A stretch of 64,000 nt of DNA from Rhodanobacter humi (GTDB taxonomy: Bacteria; Pseudomonadota; Gammaproteobacteria; Xanthomonadales; Rhodanobacteraceae): NCBI RefSeq assembly GCF_041107455.1, contig NZ_JBGBPY010000001.1, forward strand, positions 558,001-622,000, written 5' to 3'. Under the pieces are notes generated by a model. That model saw only the letters and a program-made list of their open reading frames with translations, was not told the origin of the DNA and made no database searches. How positions within the stretch are numbered: the stretch's first letter is position 1; the number at the start of each line of letters is the position of its first letter. This document shows positions 1 through 9,396 of the stretch, piece by piece. Both the position numbers and the translations under genes were made by a program.

Positions 1-127
1 ACCGGCCTCAGGCGAACCAGCCAGCCGCGGCAGGCGGAACCCGGGCGCCACAGCCCCGCAGACTCGGGCTACCCTGTCCCTGTTTCCCCCTGTCCTTGTC
101 CGCGCAACCGACCACGGGAGAACCACG

Positions 128-1798
128 ATGATCCGTCGATCCCTGCTGCTGCCACTGCTGGCGGTCCTGCTGGTGGGCTGCGATCCGGCGCCGAAGGCGG
201 CCGGTGACACCGCAGCCGCCCCCGAAGCCACCGCCCTGCCCCTGTTCGATACCTTCGGCGACCTGCACCACGATGTGGCCAGCCGCGTGCCCGCCGCCCA
301 GCGTTATTTCGACCAGGGCCTGCGCATGGCCTACGGCTTCAACCACGAGGCGGCCGGGCGCGCCTTCGCCGAGGCGGCGCGGTTGGACCCGCAATGCGCG
401 ATGTGTGTCTGGGGCCAGGCCTTGGTGCTGGGGCCGAACATCAACCTGCCGATGGACCCGGCGCACGCGAAGGACGCCACCGCCCTCGCTGCACGCGCAG
501 CGAGCTTGGCCGCCACGGCGCGCCCGGTCGACCGGGCTTTGATCCAGGCGCTGCAGCTGCGTTACGCCGACCCGGCGCCGGAGGACCGCAAACCGCTGGA
601 CCGCGCCTACGCCGACGCGATGGCGCGCGTGGTCGCGCAGTTTCCCGAGGACGACGACGCGGCGACCCTGTACGCGGAGGCGTTGATGGATCTCTCGCCC
701 TGGGCGTACTGGGAAAAGGACGGCGCCCCGGCCGAGTTCACCCCGCGCCTGCTCGGCGAACTGGAACGCGTGCTGGCGCGCAACCCGCGCCACATCGGCG
801 CCATGCACTACTACATCCACGCCACCGAGTCCTCGCCCGAGCCGCAGCGCGCCGAACCCTACGCCGATGCCTTGGCGGCGCTGGCGCCCGGTTCGGGCCA
901 CTTGGTGCACATGCCCGCGCACGTCTACATCCGCGTCGGCCGCTACCACGACGCGACCTTGACCAACCTCGCCGCCGCCACCGCAGACACGGATTTCCTC
1001 GCGGTGTGCCACGGCAGCAACGGGGTCTACCCGCTGGGCTACGTGCCGCACAACTGGCACTTCGCCACGATGACGACGGGCCTGACCGGCTCGCGCACAC
1101 TGGCGCTGCACGCGGCGGAGCAGACCGCCCGGCGCGCCGACCGCGCCGTGATGGGCGAGGCGCCGATGGCGTTCATGCAGCAGTACGTGGTCACGCCGCT
1201 GTTCACCCAAGTCCGCTTCGGGGACTGGGACGCAATCCTCGCCGATCCCGCCGTGCCGCCGGAACCGCCGTACCCGGCCGCGATCCGGTACTTCGCCCGC
1301 GGCATGGCGCACCTGCGCAAGGGCGCTCTGGCCGAGGCCGCGCACGAAGCCGACGCCCTGCATGCGGCCGCCATCGATCCGGCCATGGCGAAGGTGAGCT
1401 TCTTCGACATCAACCATGCCGACGGCGTGTTGCGGGTCGCCGATGCCTTGCTGCGCGGCGAACTGCTGCGTGCGCAGGGCGAGCGCGCACAAGCCATCGC
1501 CACGTTGCGCGAAGCGGCCGCCGCCGAGGACGCCCTGGCTTACAACGAGCCGGCCGACTGGCCGCTGCCGGTCCGCCCCTACCTGGGCGCCGCGTTGCTC
1601 GAAGCGGGCGACGCCAGCGGCGCGGCGGAGGCATTCAATCAGGATCTGAAGACCTACCCGCTCAATGGCTGGTCGCTGTTCGGCCTGGCGCAAGCCCAGC
1701 AGAAACTCGGGCAGGCCGACGCCGCGCGCGAAACCTCGCAGCGGCAGGCGGTCGCATGGCAGTGGGCCGATGCGCCGCTGACGGCGGCGCGGTACTGA
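128..1798 (+). CDS. TPR-type lipoprotein
   Basis: 556 aa. The N-terminus is a lipoprotein signal peptide with lipobox LVGC (Cys18), so the mature protein is probably lipid-anchored in the envelope. The rest is helical and Ala-rich, with repeated helix pairs such as AARLDPQCAMCVWGQAL and YFARGMAHLRKGALAEAAH, typical of tetratricopeptide repeats. HYYIHATESS (about residue 225) and MPAHVYIRVGRYHDA (about 260) are conserved signatures of a bacterial TPR family of unknown function. The ATG at 128 puts the signal peptide at residue 1. It stands alone, with no co-directional partner nearby. It may act in protein-protein interaction, but no specific role can be read. Confidence 0.8.
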   Translation: MIRRSLLLPLLAVLLVGCDPAPKAAGDTAAAPEATALPLFDTFGDLHHDVASRVPAAQRYFDQGLRMAYGFNHEAAGRAFAEAARLDPQCAMCVWGQALVLGPNINLPMDPAHAKDATALAARAASLAATARPVDRALIQALQLRYADPAPEDRKPLDRAYADAMARVVAQFPEDDDAATLYAEALMDLSPWAYWEKDGAPAEFTPRLLGELERVLARNPRHIGAMHYYIHATESSPEPQRAEPYADALAALAPGSGHLVHMPAHVYIRVGRYHDATLTNLAAATADTDFLAVCHGSNGVYPLGYVPHNWHFATMTTGLTGSRTLALHAAEQTARRADRAVMGEAPMAFMQQYVVTPLFTQVRFGDWDAILADPAVPPEPPYPAAIRYFARGMAHLRKGALAEAAHEADALHAAAIDPAMAKVSFFDINHADGVLRVADALLRGELLRAQGERAQAIATLREAAAAEDALAYNEPADWPLPVRPYLGAALLEAGDASGAAEAFNQDLKTYPLNGWSLFGLAQAQQKLGQADAARETSQRQAVAWQWADAPLTAARY

Positions 1799-2132
1799 CA
1801 GCAAGCGTCAGGGACGATGCGGGCGCAGTGGGGGCCTGCCGAGTGGACGGGCCGGCGAGGCGTCCCGTCCTTGCCTCGACCCATGCGCGGCTGGGCCACC
1901 AGCCACGCACGAACCGGGCAGCACTCGATGCAGCGACTGCGGATTTGCAAGCGCCCTGCCTTGCGCGCCATCGCCACCGCGAACTATCCCCCCAAAGGGC
2001 AAGGATCACTTGGCCCCGACGGCACCCAACTTCGCCCGGTGGCGGCATTCCCACGCCAGCCCGCGATATGGCGAACGGCACCAGGCCGGCGTATGGTCCG
2101 CAAGTTGCGTTGACCCGGGGGAAGGCATGGCC
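1799..2132. other. Intergenic region without recognised gene
   Basis: About 330 bases between the TPR lipoprotein and the small membrane protein. Reading frames across it give Arg/Pro-rich peptides with no family resemblance. No tRNA, clear terminator or repeat was seen. The only usable signal is the purine-rich ribosome binding site at 2117-2125 for the next gene. Confidence 0.5.
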
Positions 2133-2837
2133 ATGCACATGGAAGGAAGCATCGAAGCAAGTGAAGTGATGCATCCGGACGTGTTGGAGTCACCGCAACT
2201 CACGTTCGCCGCATTGAACGCAAAGATCGACGCGCTGCCCAAATTTCCAGAGGCTTCGACGATCCTGCCGTTGAGAGCCAGGTGGGGGTTCGCAGCCGTC
2301 ATTGCGGGCGCACTGTTTGCCCTGCTCAGCGTCAGGCTGCTTCCGGGTAACGCAACCTGGACGCTCATCCTCGGCTCGTCAGGTGTAGCCGTTGAGATCG
2401 CCGGAGGTATTGTCCTCGTCCTCTCCGAGATGCCCAGGAAGTGGCCGACATTCGCCGGCGAGCGACGCGAATTCGCGGCTGAACTGGATTTCGATTTCCC
2501 TGAGCACTTGAAGCTTGTCGACTGGCTACGCACCTTTCCGCTCGACCAACGCGAAAAGCTGAGCGAGTTCATCACCTACCGGCACGCGCGCATGAAGGAG
2601 AAACTCCCCATGCTCACCGGCAGTATCGAGAAACTTGGCGCCCTGCCCATCGTCATCGCGCTCTACCTGCAGTTCAAGGATATGCACTGGCCGCCTCATC
2701 CCAGCTGGCTGGAGGTCGGCCTGATCTTTGCGCTGGTTTTTGGCTACTGGCTGAGTGTGCTGCAAATCAACGTCAGGCTACGGATCCAGCTCTACGAGAT
2801 GTTGCTCAGCAAGGCGCTGACGCAGAAGGCCCGGTGA
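2133..2837 (+). CDS. Hypothetical inner-membrane protein
   Basis: About 234 aa, not recognised. Two hydrophobic segments lie near residues 50-97 (FAAVIAGALFALLSV, then a Gly/Val-rich stretch ending IVLVLSEMP). A second pair lies near residues 180-220 (LPIVIALYLQF, VGLIFALVFGYWLSVLQI). A soluble central region of about 80 residues separates them (EHLKLVDWLRTFPLDQREKL). Start choice: GGGGGAAGG at 2117-2125 is seven bases from ATG 2133 but only one base from ATG 2127. ATG 2139 is also possible. Its flanking genes give no functional hint. Confidence 0.6.
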   Translation: MHMEGSIEASEVMHPDVLESPQLTFAALNAKIDALPKFPEASTILPLRARWGFAAVIAGALFALLSVRLLPGNATWTLILGSSGVAVEIAGGIVLVLSEMPRKWPTFAGERREFAAELDFDFPEHLKLVDWLRTFPLDQREKLSEFITYRHARMKEKLPMLTGSIEKLGALPIVIALYLQFKDMHWPPHPSWLEVGLIFALVFGYWLSVLQINVRLRIQLYEMLLSKALTQKAR

Positions 2838-3073
2838 AAGTCCGAGATACCAGAGCAGAGCAAATACAGTGTCAGGGACAACTTGCTTGAATGTCGGGAA
2901 GCTCGAAACGCGGAAGCCAGACCATGCGTGGCAGCATTCCGTTCCAACCTTCCAGCGACCATCGGCACAAACTCAACGGCAGCCTCGTCCCAAGCCCCAA
3001 CCGTTGCCAGAGTGTTTCCGACACCTTTTCCCTGTTTGACAACCGCATCCCAGACAACGCGAGGATTCCATAC

Positions 3074-3943
3074 ATGCCACGTTTCCATTTTCTCCGCAGC
3101 ACCGCCATGGGGGTGAGTCTCGGCATCGCCGTTGCCTGCATGTCACTGCCTGCTTTCGCCGCCACGCCGGACACGGTGACCTTCGCGGCAAACAGCGTGT
3201 GGGCGCAGGAAATCGGCAACCTCGACCACTCCGGCAGCTCGCACGATTACACGGTGGCGATAGCGGCGGGCAAGACATTGCAGGTCAACCTCCACAGCAA
3301 CAATGCAAACGTGTATTTCAAGGTGAACGACCAGACCCACGGCAAACAACTGCTGGATTCCCATGAAACAGGAGTCTCCACCTGGTCGTCCCCGAATGCG
3401 ACAGCCACCACGTACGCGATCCAGGTCTACATGGCCCCTGATGCGGTAAAGCGCGGGGAAACCGCGAAATATGCGTTGCAGGTCGGGCAATACGGGGCCG
3501 CAGACCTGAAGCCGCCGACGACCGCAATGACGTTCCAGGCCAACCAGCCATGGTCGGTACAAGCCGGGAGCCTGGCTTCCGGCGCTCCCGCACACGACTT
3601 CACCGTTTCCATTGCGGCGGGTATGGCGGTCAAGATCAATCTCGTCGCGAGCAACCCCCAGTTGCACTTCAAGGTGAATGACCAGACCGCCGACAAAAAC
3701 CTGATCGACACGAGCACAAGCGGGACGAACACGTGGTCCAATTTGGTTGCGACGGCGACGACCTACACGATCCAGGTGTATGTCGATCCGGCGGCGATCC
3801 CGGCTGGGCAACAAGCACCGTTCACCCTGCAGGTCGCGCAATACGCGTCCGGGGACGCACAATCAGCGCAACCCGCAGGCGCGACCACGGCTGCGCCGCC
3901 CGCTGCGGCAGCATCGGCACCGGCATCTCCGGCCTCGATGTAA
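3074..3943 (+). CDS. Secreted protein with two copies of a beta-rich domain
   Basis: About 289 aa. A signal peptide ends near residue 29 (LPAFA|ATP). Two clearly homologous units of about 105 residues follow. They begin VTFAANSVWAQ and MTFQANQPWSV and share FKVNDQT, TYxIQVYxxP and LQVxQY, so this is an internal tandem duplication. A low-complexity Ala/Pro/Ser tail follows. The pattern (hydrophobic strands, RGETAKYALQVG) resembles a single-domain secreted family sometimes annotated as an invertebrate-type lysozyme inhibitor or 'DNA breaking-rejoining protein'. That likeness is from memory and tentative. ATG 3074 was chosen because it puts the signal peptide at the N-terminus; the open frame extends further upstream. 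Probably periplasmic or extracellular. Confidence 0.6.
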   Translation: MPRFHFLRSTAMGVSLGIAVACMSLPAFAATPDTVTFAANSVWAQEIGNLDHSGSSHDYTVAIAAGKTLQVNLHSNNANVYFKVNDQTHGKQLLDSHETGVSTWSSPNATATTYAIQVYMAPDAVKRGETAKYALQVGQYGAADLKPPTTAMTFQANQPWSVQAGSLASGAPAHDFTVSIAAGMAVKINLVASNPQLHFKVNDQTADKNLIDTSTSGTNTWSNLVATATTYTIQVYVDPAAIPAGQQAPFTLQVAQYASGDAQSAQPAGATTAAPPAAAASAPASPASM

Positions 3944-4089
3944 ACACGGCACTCGCCGCAAGTCGGGGTCAAGGCGAGTCACGGCTCCGTCCGGCGACGA
4001 TCGAGAGGCTCCGACATCTTTTTCCGGGCCGCATCCTCGCCGGATTCGACAGCAACGCGCTCCCGCTGCGGAGCGCATCGGGGAGAATC

Positions 4090-5898
4090 ATGAAGACTCG
4101 TCGCGATTTCCTCACCCAGGCGCCGCTGGGCCTGCTGGGTGCCGTGGTGGCTGGCAGTGCCTTGGCGCAGACCGGGCAGAACCCCGCCCCGACCACGCCG
4201 CCGCCCGGTTCGCCCGGTGCCTTCAACACCGCGCCGCCGGTGGGGCCGAAGCTCACCACGACCACCTTCGTCGAGGCGGAGAAGCTGGCGCAGGTGAGCA
4301 TGACCGAGGCGCAGCGCGAGATGGCGGTGGCCAACTGGCCCACCTCCATGGCGGCGCTGCTGGAGCGCCGCACCGGTCCGCGCAAGGTGGCGCTGGAGGA
4401 AGGGCTGGCGCCGGCCACCACCTGGTTCCCGGCGATGGGCCGTGCGCATGTCGGCCCCACGCATGATCGCTTCGTGCCGTCCAGAATGGCGGCCACGCCG
4501 CTGCCGGCCAAGGACGAGGACATCGCCTTCGCCTCCGTCGCCCAGCTCGGCGCGTGGCTCCGCGCGCGCAAGCTCACCTCCACCCGGCTGACCAGGATCT
4601 ACCTCGAACGTCTGAAGCGCTTCGACGCGCAACTGCGCTGCGTCATCACGCTGTGCGAGGACCACGCGCTGGCGCAGGCCGCGCAGGCGGACAAGGAAAT
4701 CGCCGCCGGCCACTATCGCGGCCCGCTGCACGGCATCCCGTGGGGCGCGAAAGACCTGCTCGACACCGCCGGCATCGCCACCACCTACGGCGCCGAGCCG
4801 TTCCGCCACCGCGTGCCGAAGGACGACGGCGCGGTCACCCGCAAGCTCAACGAGGCCGGCGCAGTGCTGGTGGCCAAGCTGAGCCTGGGCGCGCTGGCGC
4901 TCAACGACATCTGGTTCGGCGGCCAGACCATGAACCCGTGGCTGCTGCTGGAAGGTGCCTCCGGCTCCAGCGCCGGTCCCGCCTCGGCCACGGCGGCCGG
5001 CCTGGTGGCGTTCGCCATCGGCAGCGAAACCCAGGGCAGCATCATCAGCCCGTGCATGCGCTGCGGCACCACCGGCCTGCGCCCCACCTACGGCCGCGTG
5101 CCGCGCACCGGCGCCATGACTTTGTGCTGGACGATGGACAAGCTCGGCCCCCTCGCCCGCTCGGTGGAAGACACCTTGCTGGTGCTCAACGCCATCCGCG
5201 GTACCGACCCGGGCGACACCGCCAGCGTGGCGGCGCACCTGGACTACGACGCGACCGCTCCGATCAAGGGCCTGAAGGTCGGCTACTTCTCCGGCTGGAT
5301 GAAGGAAGCGCCGGCCACCGACCTGGACCGCGCCGCGCTCGACCAGCTACGCGCACTCGGGCTGATGCCGACCGAGGTGTCCCTGCCCGACTGGCCGTAC
5401 GACGATCTCAACGTGCTGCTGTTCGCCGAAGCCGCCGCCGCCTTCGAGGAGCTCACGCTCTCCGGCGCCGCCGACCGGATGCACGTGCAGACCCCGGATG
5501 CCTGGCCCAACCTGTTCCGCGAATCGCGCTTCCTCTCCGCCGTGGACTTCGTGCAGGCCGACCGCCTGCGCCGCAAGGTGGCGAAGGAGATGGCGCGCGT
5601 GATGGGCGAGGTGGACCTGCTGCTGGTGCCCTCGCTGCGCGACGAGATGATGGTGATTTCCAACATGACCGGCCAGCCCTCGCTCACCTTGCGCACCGGC
5701 TTCGTGGAAGTGAGCCAGGTGCGCAGCGACTGGGCGCCCGACCCGAAACACCCGCTGCCGAAGCTGGCCAAGCCGCACCGCGTGCCCTACGGCGTCACCC
5801 TGATCGGCCGTCTGTTCGAGGAAGGTACGCTGGGCCGCGTCGGTCGTGCGCTGGAGGCGAAGGTGGCCGTGGCCGGGGAGCGGCCGCCGGGATTCTGA
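4090..5898 (+). CDS. Tat-exported amidase signature family protein
   Basis: About 602 aa. It starts MKTRRDFLTQ, a twin-arginine signal, with an AxA-type end at SALAQ, so it is probably exported folded to the periplasm. A Pro-rich linker precedes the amidase signature fold. The Ser-cisSer-Lys triad is visible: Lys in PWGAKDLLD, the cis-Ser in GASGSSAGPA, and the nucleophile Ser in SETQGSI. Such enzymes hydrolyse amide bonds, but the substrate is not evident. ATG 4090 was chosen for the Tat signal although the frame is open upstream. About 150 bases separate it from the preceding secreted protein gene; there is no clear operon. Confidence 0.85.
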   Translation: MKTRRDFLTQAPLGLLGAVVAGSALAQTGQNPAPTTPPPGSPGAFNTAPPVGPKLTTTTFVEAEKLAQVSMTEAQREMAVANWPTSMAALLERRTGPRKVALEEGLAPATTWFPAMGRAHVGPTHDRFVPSRMAATPLPAKDEDIAFASVAQLGAWLRARKLTSTRLTRIYLERLKRFDAQLRCVITLCEDHALAQAAQADKEIAAGHYRGPLHGIPWGAKDLLDTAGIATTYGAEPFRHRVPKDDGAVTRKLNEAGAVLVAKLSLGALALNDIWFGGQTMNPWLLLEGASGSSAGPASATAAGLVAFAIGSETQGSIISPCMRCGTTGLRPTYGRVPRTGAMTLCWTMDKLGPLARSVEDTLLVLNAIRGTDPGDTASVAAHLDYDATAPIKGLKVGYFSGWMKEAPATDLDRAALDQLRALGLMPTEVSLPDWPYDDLNVLLFAEAAAAFEELTLSGAADRMHVQTPDAWPNLFRESRFLSAVDFVQADRLRRKVAKEMARVMGEVDLLLVPSLRDEMMVISNMTGQPSLTLRTGFVEVSQVRSDWAPDPKHPLPKLAKPHRVPYGVTLIGRLFEEGTLGRVGRALEAKVAVAGERPPGF

Positions 5899-5946
5899 TC
5901 CGCGGACTGATCCGGGAGATGGTCGCAAGCGTGCGGAGGCGACGAG

Positions 5947-6049
5947 CGAGATGCAACGTATCAGCAGACGTACAAGCGAACGTTTCTGGCGCTGTCCGTC
6001 CTGCCAGGGTTGTCGCGGTGCGCGCCAGCTTGGCGAGAGCGCACGCTGA
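5947..6049 (+). pseudogene. Remnant of a topoisomerase-type zinc ribbon
   Basis: A 32-codon frame from ATG 5951 encodes RRTSERFWRCPSCQGCRGAR. This matches the second half of the C4 zinc ribbon found at the end of topoisomerase I and fused to many nuclease-like proteins (typical FWGCSxYPxCRGTR). The first Cys pair is missing and the Cys spacing is disturbed. About 100 bases are recognisably similar at DNA level to 11014-11118, with a 3-base gap, including the stop region. It looks like a decayed fragment rather than an expressed gene. Confidence 0.5.
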
Positions 6050-6137
6050 CGCCTGCTTCGGAGCTCCGCGATGGCCGGACCGGCCATCGCGGAGCATCCC
6101 TTTCCAGAACGTCACCGGAGGGTGACGTCACTCGCTT

Positions 6138-9086
6138 TTACGGCAGCCACTGGGCCCGAATGGTCAGGCCGGTGACGGCGGTCCGGGCATGCACCAGGAC
6201 GTAGTACGTACCAGGCTTCGGGTTGCTTGAGGTGCACAGCTCGTTGTTGCCGGCATGGTACGAGCGGCAGTCGTAGCTGGTCAGCGTCGGCGCCGAGCCG
6301 TATTTGACGTACAGATCGGCATTGCCCGTTCCGTTCACGGTCATCACCTCGCTGTAGGTGGCGCCGCTGGGGATCGTCACGGTGTACCGCAAGTCACCAC
6401 CCGTGGAGATCTTCAGGCCGGTCACGGGTTTGTCGTTCTGCAACTGGCCGCTCGGGGCGGGTGCGGGTGCGGGTGCGGGTGCGGGTGCAGGTGCGGGTGC
6501 CGGTGCCGGTGCCGGTGCCGGTGCCGGTGCCGGTGCAGGTGCGGGTGCCGGTGCGGGTGCGGGTGCGGGTGCGGGCGCAGGTGCAGGTGCAGGTGCCGGC
6601 GCAGGCGCCGGCGGGGGTGGCGGAGCCGCGGTCACGGTGCCGCCGCCGCTTACGTTGAAGGCAAGCACGCCGTTGGCGCTGACCATGAACGTACCGCCGG
6701 GCGACACGCTTACCTGCTGCTGTCCGTTGACGCTGGCCACCGTCACCGAATAGCCGGTGTTGGGGACCAGCTCGGTGATCACGTGACTGGCGGCATTCGC
6801 GGGCACGGTGTAGCGGATGGCCCCGCTGACGGGCGTGCCGGCGGCCCCGGCGCTGTTGATGACCACGTCGTTGCCGTCACTGCCCGACAGGCTCACGCCC
6901 ACGATGGCGCCCGCGTTGACGGTGACGGGGGTGGCGGAGGCCACGAGCGTCGGCGACGACGAGGTATCGAACACGTTCAACCACTGCTGGCTGGGGCCAG
7001 CGGTCGGCGCGCGCTCCTGCACCTGCCACACCTTCACCGGGTTGCTGCCCGGATACAGACCGACCGTGGTCGTGGTCGCATTGGCGGGAAGCACCGAGGT
7101 CATCGCGCCGGCATAGGTTCCGTTGTAGGCCACGTCCAGCCGTGTCTCGCCGGTTGGCGCCGAGCCCTTGGTCGGGGCGGCCGGGAAATGCCACGCCAGG
7201 TACTGGTCGTAGGCGCTGCTGCCGGCCGTGGTGCGGTCGTGGACGACGAACCGGTGCGGCCGCAGGTACACCACCTCGCGCGACCAGGCCGCCACGGCCG
7301 GGCCGGCGGAGAACTTGCGATACATGTCCTCGATATGTTCGGCGCGGGTGTAGACGTACTGCCCGCCGTCCTCGAAAGCCGCGACGTGCGTGCGCACCTG
7401 GTTGTCTTCGGTTGTGTACGCTGCCTGCCCGCCGGGTTCGACGATCTTGCCGCCGCTTTTGTTGAACACGTAGAAGATGTTGTAGAGCTGGCGGTTGCCC
7501 ATGTAGAGCGTGCCGTCGCTGCTGCCGTAGTTGTCGTTGTAGATGCGGTCTTCGTCCGCGCTGCCGGTAGGCCCGTGCACCATCCACCCGCCGGCATTGA
7601 CCAGCAGCGGAGTATTGCCCTGCGTCAGCGCCAAGCTGCCCTGGTCGAAGTACTGCTCACCCTGCGCCGGCGCATTGGTGTACGGCCCCGCGCGGAACGA
7701 CATCCAGCTGGCAGCGTTGCCCCAGTCCGAGCGCGCCGCCACCGCGTTCATGCCACTGGCTAAGTACGACAGCGGCAGCGACGTAAGCGATGTGGTGGGC
7801 GCGGCGGGATTGGTCTCCAGGAACAGCAGCCATGGATCGGAGGAATTGAAGCCATTGGTGGCCGTGCTGACTTCATTGAGGTACTCGTGGAATACACCCA
7901 CCTTGGGCGATTTCCAGTATCCGATTTCGCCCAGGATCATTTCCGCCAGGCCCACCTGCGTGGTGCCGGGCATCCCGATGCCGACCGCCGAGCCATCCGC
8001 GTGGTTCATGTCGCGGTCGTCGAAATACGCACGCGACGGCCAGGTGAAATGGATCATGTAGTCGGCGCTGTCCACCGGGTAGCTGTACGGTGCCGCCTTG
8101 GCGTGGACGATGTCCGTGCCGGTCGCCGTCATCACTTCGCGTGCGGGCAGGCTCATGTTGAGGATGCCGAGCGGCGCGTAGTTGCCATAGCCTTCCGGCC
8201 AGCCGCCGCCGGTCAGGTGCTGCGCGTAGAACGGTTGCACGCGCTGGCCGAACTGGTTGGTGTACCAGTCGTTCCACTGCGCCGGCGCACTGGGGTTGTC
8301 CCCGTAGGTGCCCAGTGCAATGGCCGCCTTGGCGTGGAAATAGCCGGCGAAGTAGTTGCTCTGCGGGTGGTTGTATTCGAACGTCTTCGTTTCGAAGGAC
8401 GTCACCCACGCATTGGCGGTGGTGTAGACCTGCGTCCGCTGCGCCGGGGTCAGCAAGTCGTACAGCCAGTCGTAGCCCAGGCCGAAGCCCACGCCGTAGA
8501 AGCGCATGGCGTAGCCGTCATCAACGTTCGGGTTCTCACCCTGGTTGCCGTACGGCGCAGCCATCTTCATCAGGATATCGACCGCCTTCGCACCGTAGCT
8601 GGCCGCAGCGGTCGGGTTGCTCGTCTTCAAGGTCTGATAGCAGAGCCCTTCGGACAGCAGTGCCGGCAGGTAAGACTCGCCCTGATAACCCGAACCGATA
8701 TTGGGCAGGTTCGGGTAGGCGGTGCCGGTCGGATAATTCACCGTGCCGCCGATGTACGAGTCACAGACCGACTTCAGCATCTGCCACTCGGGCGTGTTCG
8801 CGGCGGCGTTCTGGCGCAAGGCCGAAAGGGTCGGCGCATCGAGGATCAACCGGGGATGCGCCGCGGTCACGGCGGGTGCCGTCGCGGCAAAAGCATTCGC
8901 GGACAGCGTGGTCAGCAGCATGGTCAGCAGCGTGGCGCAGCCGCCTGCGCCCACGCCGCGCAGGAACCTGGACGGCTTGCCCAAGGCACGCGGATCGGTG
9001 GCTACGGCAGGGGTGGAAGCAACGGCAGGGGTGGAAGCGAGGGCGCACGCGAGACGCCCCGCCGGAACATTGCGGGGAAAATTCAT
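6138..9086 (-). CDS. Secreted heparinase II/III-like polysaccharide lyase with PPC domain
   Basis: 982 aa. A long N-terminal extension with a hydrophobic signal (near residues 45-68, ending ANAFAAT) precedes a helical domain with HPRLILDAPTLSAL, LGYDWLYDLLTPAQR and GGGWPEGYGNY, typical of the alpha/alpha-toroid of heparinase-superfamily lyases. A beta-sandwich region follows (REVVYLRPHRFVVHDRTT). A Pro-Ala dipeptide tract of about 60 residues (encoded near 6453-6614) links this to a C-terminal domain of about 100 residues (GNADLYVKYGS, YDCRSYHAGNNE, GTYYVLVHA), the pre-peptidase C-terminal (PPC) module common on Xanthomonadales exoenzymes. Probably an extracellular polysaccharide-degrading enzyme; the substrate is unknown. 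ATG 9086 has a GGAG element a few bases upstream. Confidence 0.8.
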   Translation of the reverse strand: MNFPRNVPAGRLACALASTPAVASTPAVATDPRALGKPSRFLRGVGAGGCATLLTMLLTTLSANAFAATAPAVTAAHPRLILDAPTLSALRQNAAANTPEWQMLKSVCDSYIGGTVNYPTGTAYPNLPNIGSGYQGESYLPALLSEGLCYQTLKTSNPTAAASYGAKAVDILMKMAAPYGNQGENPNVDDGYAMRFYGVGFGLGYDWLYDLLTPAQRTQVYTTANAWVTSFETKTFEYNHPQSNYFAGYFHAKAAIALGTYGDNPSAPAQWNDWYTNQFGQRVQPFYAQHLTGGGWPEGYGNYAPLGILNMSLPAREVMTATGTDIVHAKAAPYSYPVDSADYMIHFTWPSRAYFDDRDMNHADGSAVGIGMPGTTQVGLAEMILGEIGYWKSPKVGVFHEYLNEVSTATNGFNSSDPWLLFLETNPAAPTTSLTSLPLSYLASGMNAVAARSDWGNAASWMSFRAGPYTNAPAQGEQYFDQGSLALTQGNTPLLVNAGGWMVHGPTGSADEDRIYNDNYGSSDGTLYMGNRQLYNIFYVFNKSGGKIVEPGGQAAYTTEDNQVRTHVAAFEDGGQYVYTRAEHIEDMYRKFSAGPAVAAWSREVVYLRPHRFVVHDRTTAGSSAYDQYLAWHFPAAPTKGSAPTGETRLDVAYNGTYAGAMTSVLPANATTTTVGLYPGSNPVKVWQVQERAPTAGPSQQWLNVFDTSSSPTLVASATPVTVNAGAIVGVSLSGSDGNDVVINSAGAAGTPVSGAIRYTVPANAASHVITELVPNTGYSVTVASVNGQQQVSVSPGGTFMVSANGVLAFNVSGGGTVTAAPPPPPAPAPAPAPAPAPAPAPAPAPAPAPAPAPAPAPAPAPAPAPAPAPAPAPAPAPSGQLQNDKPVTGLKISTGGDLRYTVTIPSGATYSEVMTVNGTGNADLYVKYGSAPTLTSYDCRSYHAGNNELCTSSNPKPGTYYVLVHARTAVTGLTIRAQWLP
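6453..6614 (-). repeat. Hexanucleotide tandem tract coding a Pro-Ala linker
   Basis: Near-perfect repetition of a six-base unit, reading ggtgcg or ggtgcc on the + strand, within the polysaccharide lyase gene. It encodes alternating Pro-Ala between the catalytic part and the PPC domain. The unit varies only at its last position over long runs. Changes in copy number would keep the frame. Confidence 0.85.
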
Positions 9087-9396
9087 TTAACACTCCAAGA
9101 CTTGTCGTTTCCCCGGGTGCCTGCGACAAGCCTTCGTCTACATCTCGGGGGGAATGGATCAGGTCCGATCCAGCATTGCAAGTTACGCAGGCGAACCTTT
9201 ATCAATCGTTAGGCCCGCCTCAAGGCGATGTAGGAAAAACGTGATCCTCATCACCCTTTCGAAATCAGCCCCGCCTGACGGGGTCAACCTGACCCCGTTC
9301 TTCCGGCGTTCGCTGGGCTGACGTCGATTTCCGAAGGCCCCGTTCGTCTTCCTGTCGCAGGGCCGACAAGCCCGAACCCCAGGAGGACGACTCACG
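9087..9396. other. Divergent promoter region between lyase and GST genes
   Basis: About 310 bases between two divergent starts (lyase at 9086 on the minus strand, GST at 9397 on the plus strand). It is locally AT-richer near 9180-9250 and holds one CRP-like palindrome, listed separately. No coding frame in it resembles a protein. Confidence 0.5.
9240..9255. promoter_or_regulatory. Possible CRP/Clp binding palindrome
   Basis: GTGA, six bases, then TCAC (9241-9254): the core of the CRP-family consensus (TGTGA-N6-TCACA), here without the outer T/A pair. In Xanthomonadales the CRP homologue Clp controls extracellular enzymes, which suits the secreted lyase that starts 155 bases away. It is a single site seen by eye; such a core can occur by chance. 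Confidence 0.35.

Noticed and set aside
8-1804. Long minus-strand open frame opposite the TPR lipoprotein
   Set aside because: Arg/Gly/Val-rich shadow of a high-GC gene; the plus frame has a signal peptide and conserved motifs.
3979-5238. Minus-strand frame opposite the amidase
   Set aside because: Shadow; amidase triad and Tat signal are on the plus strand.
6453-6614. CRISPR or intergenic satellite
   Set aside because: Six-base unit in frame inside a coding gene, encoding Pro-Ala.
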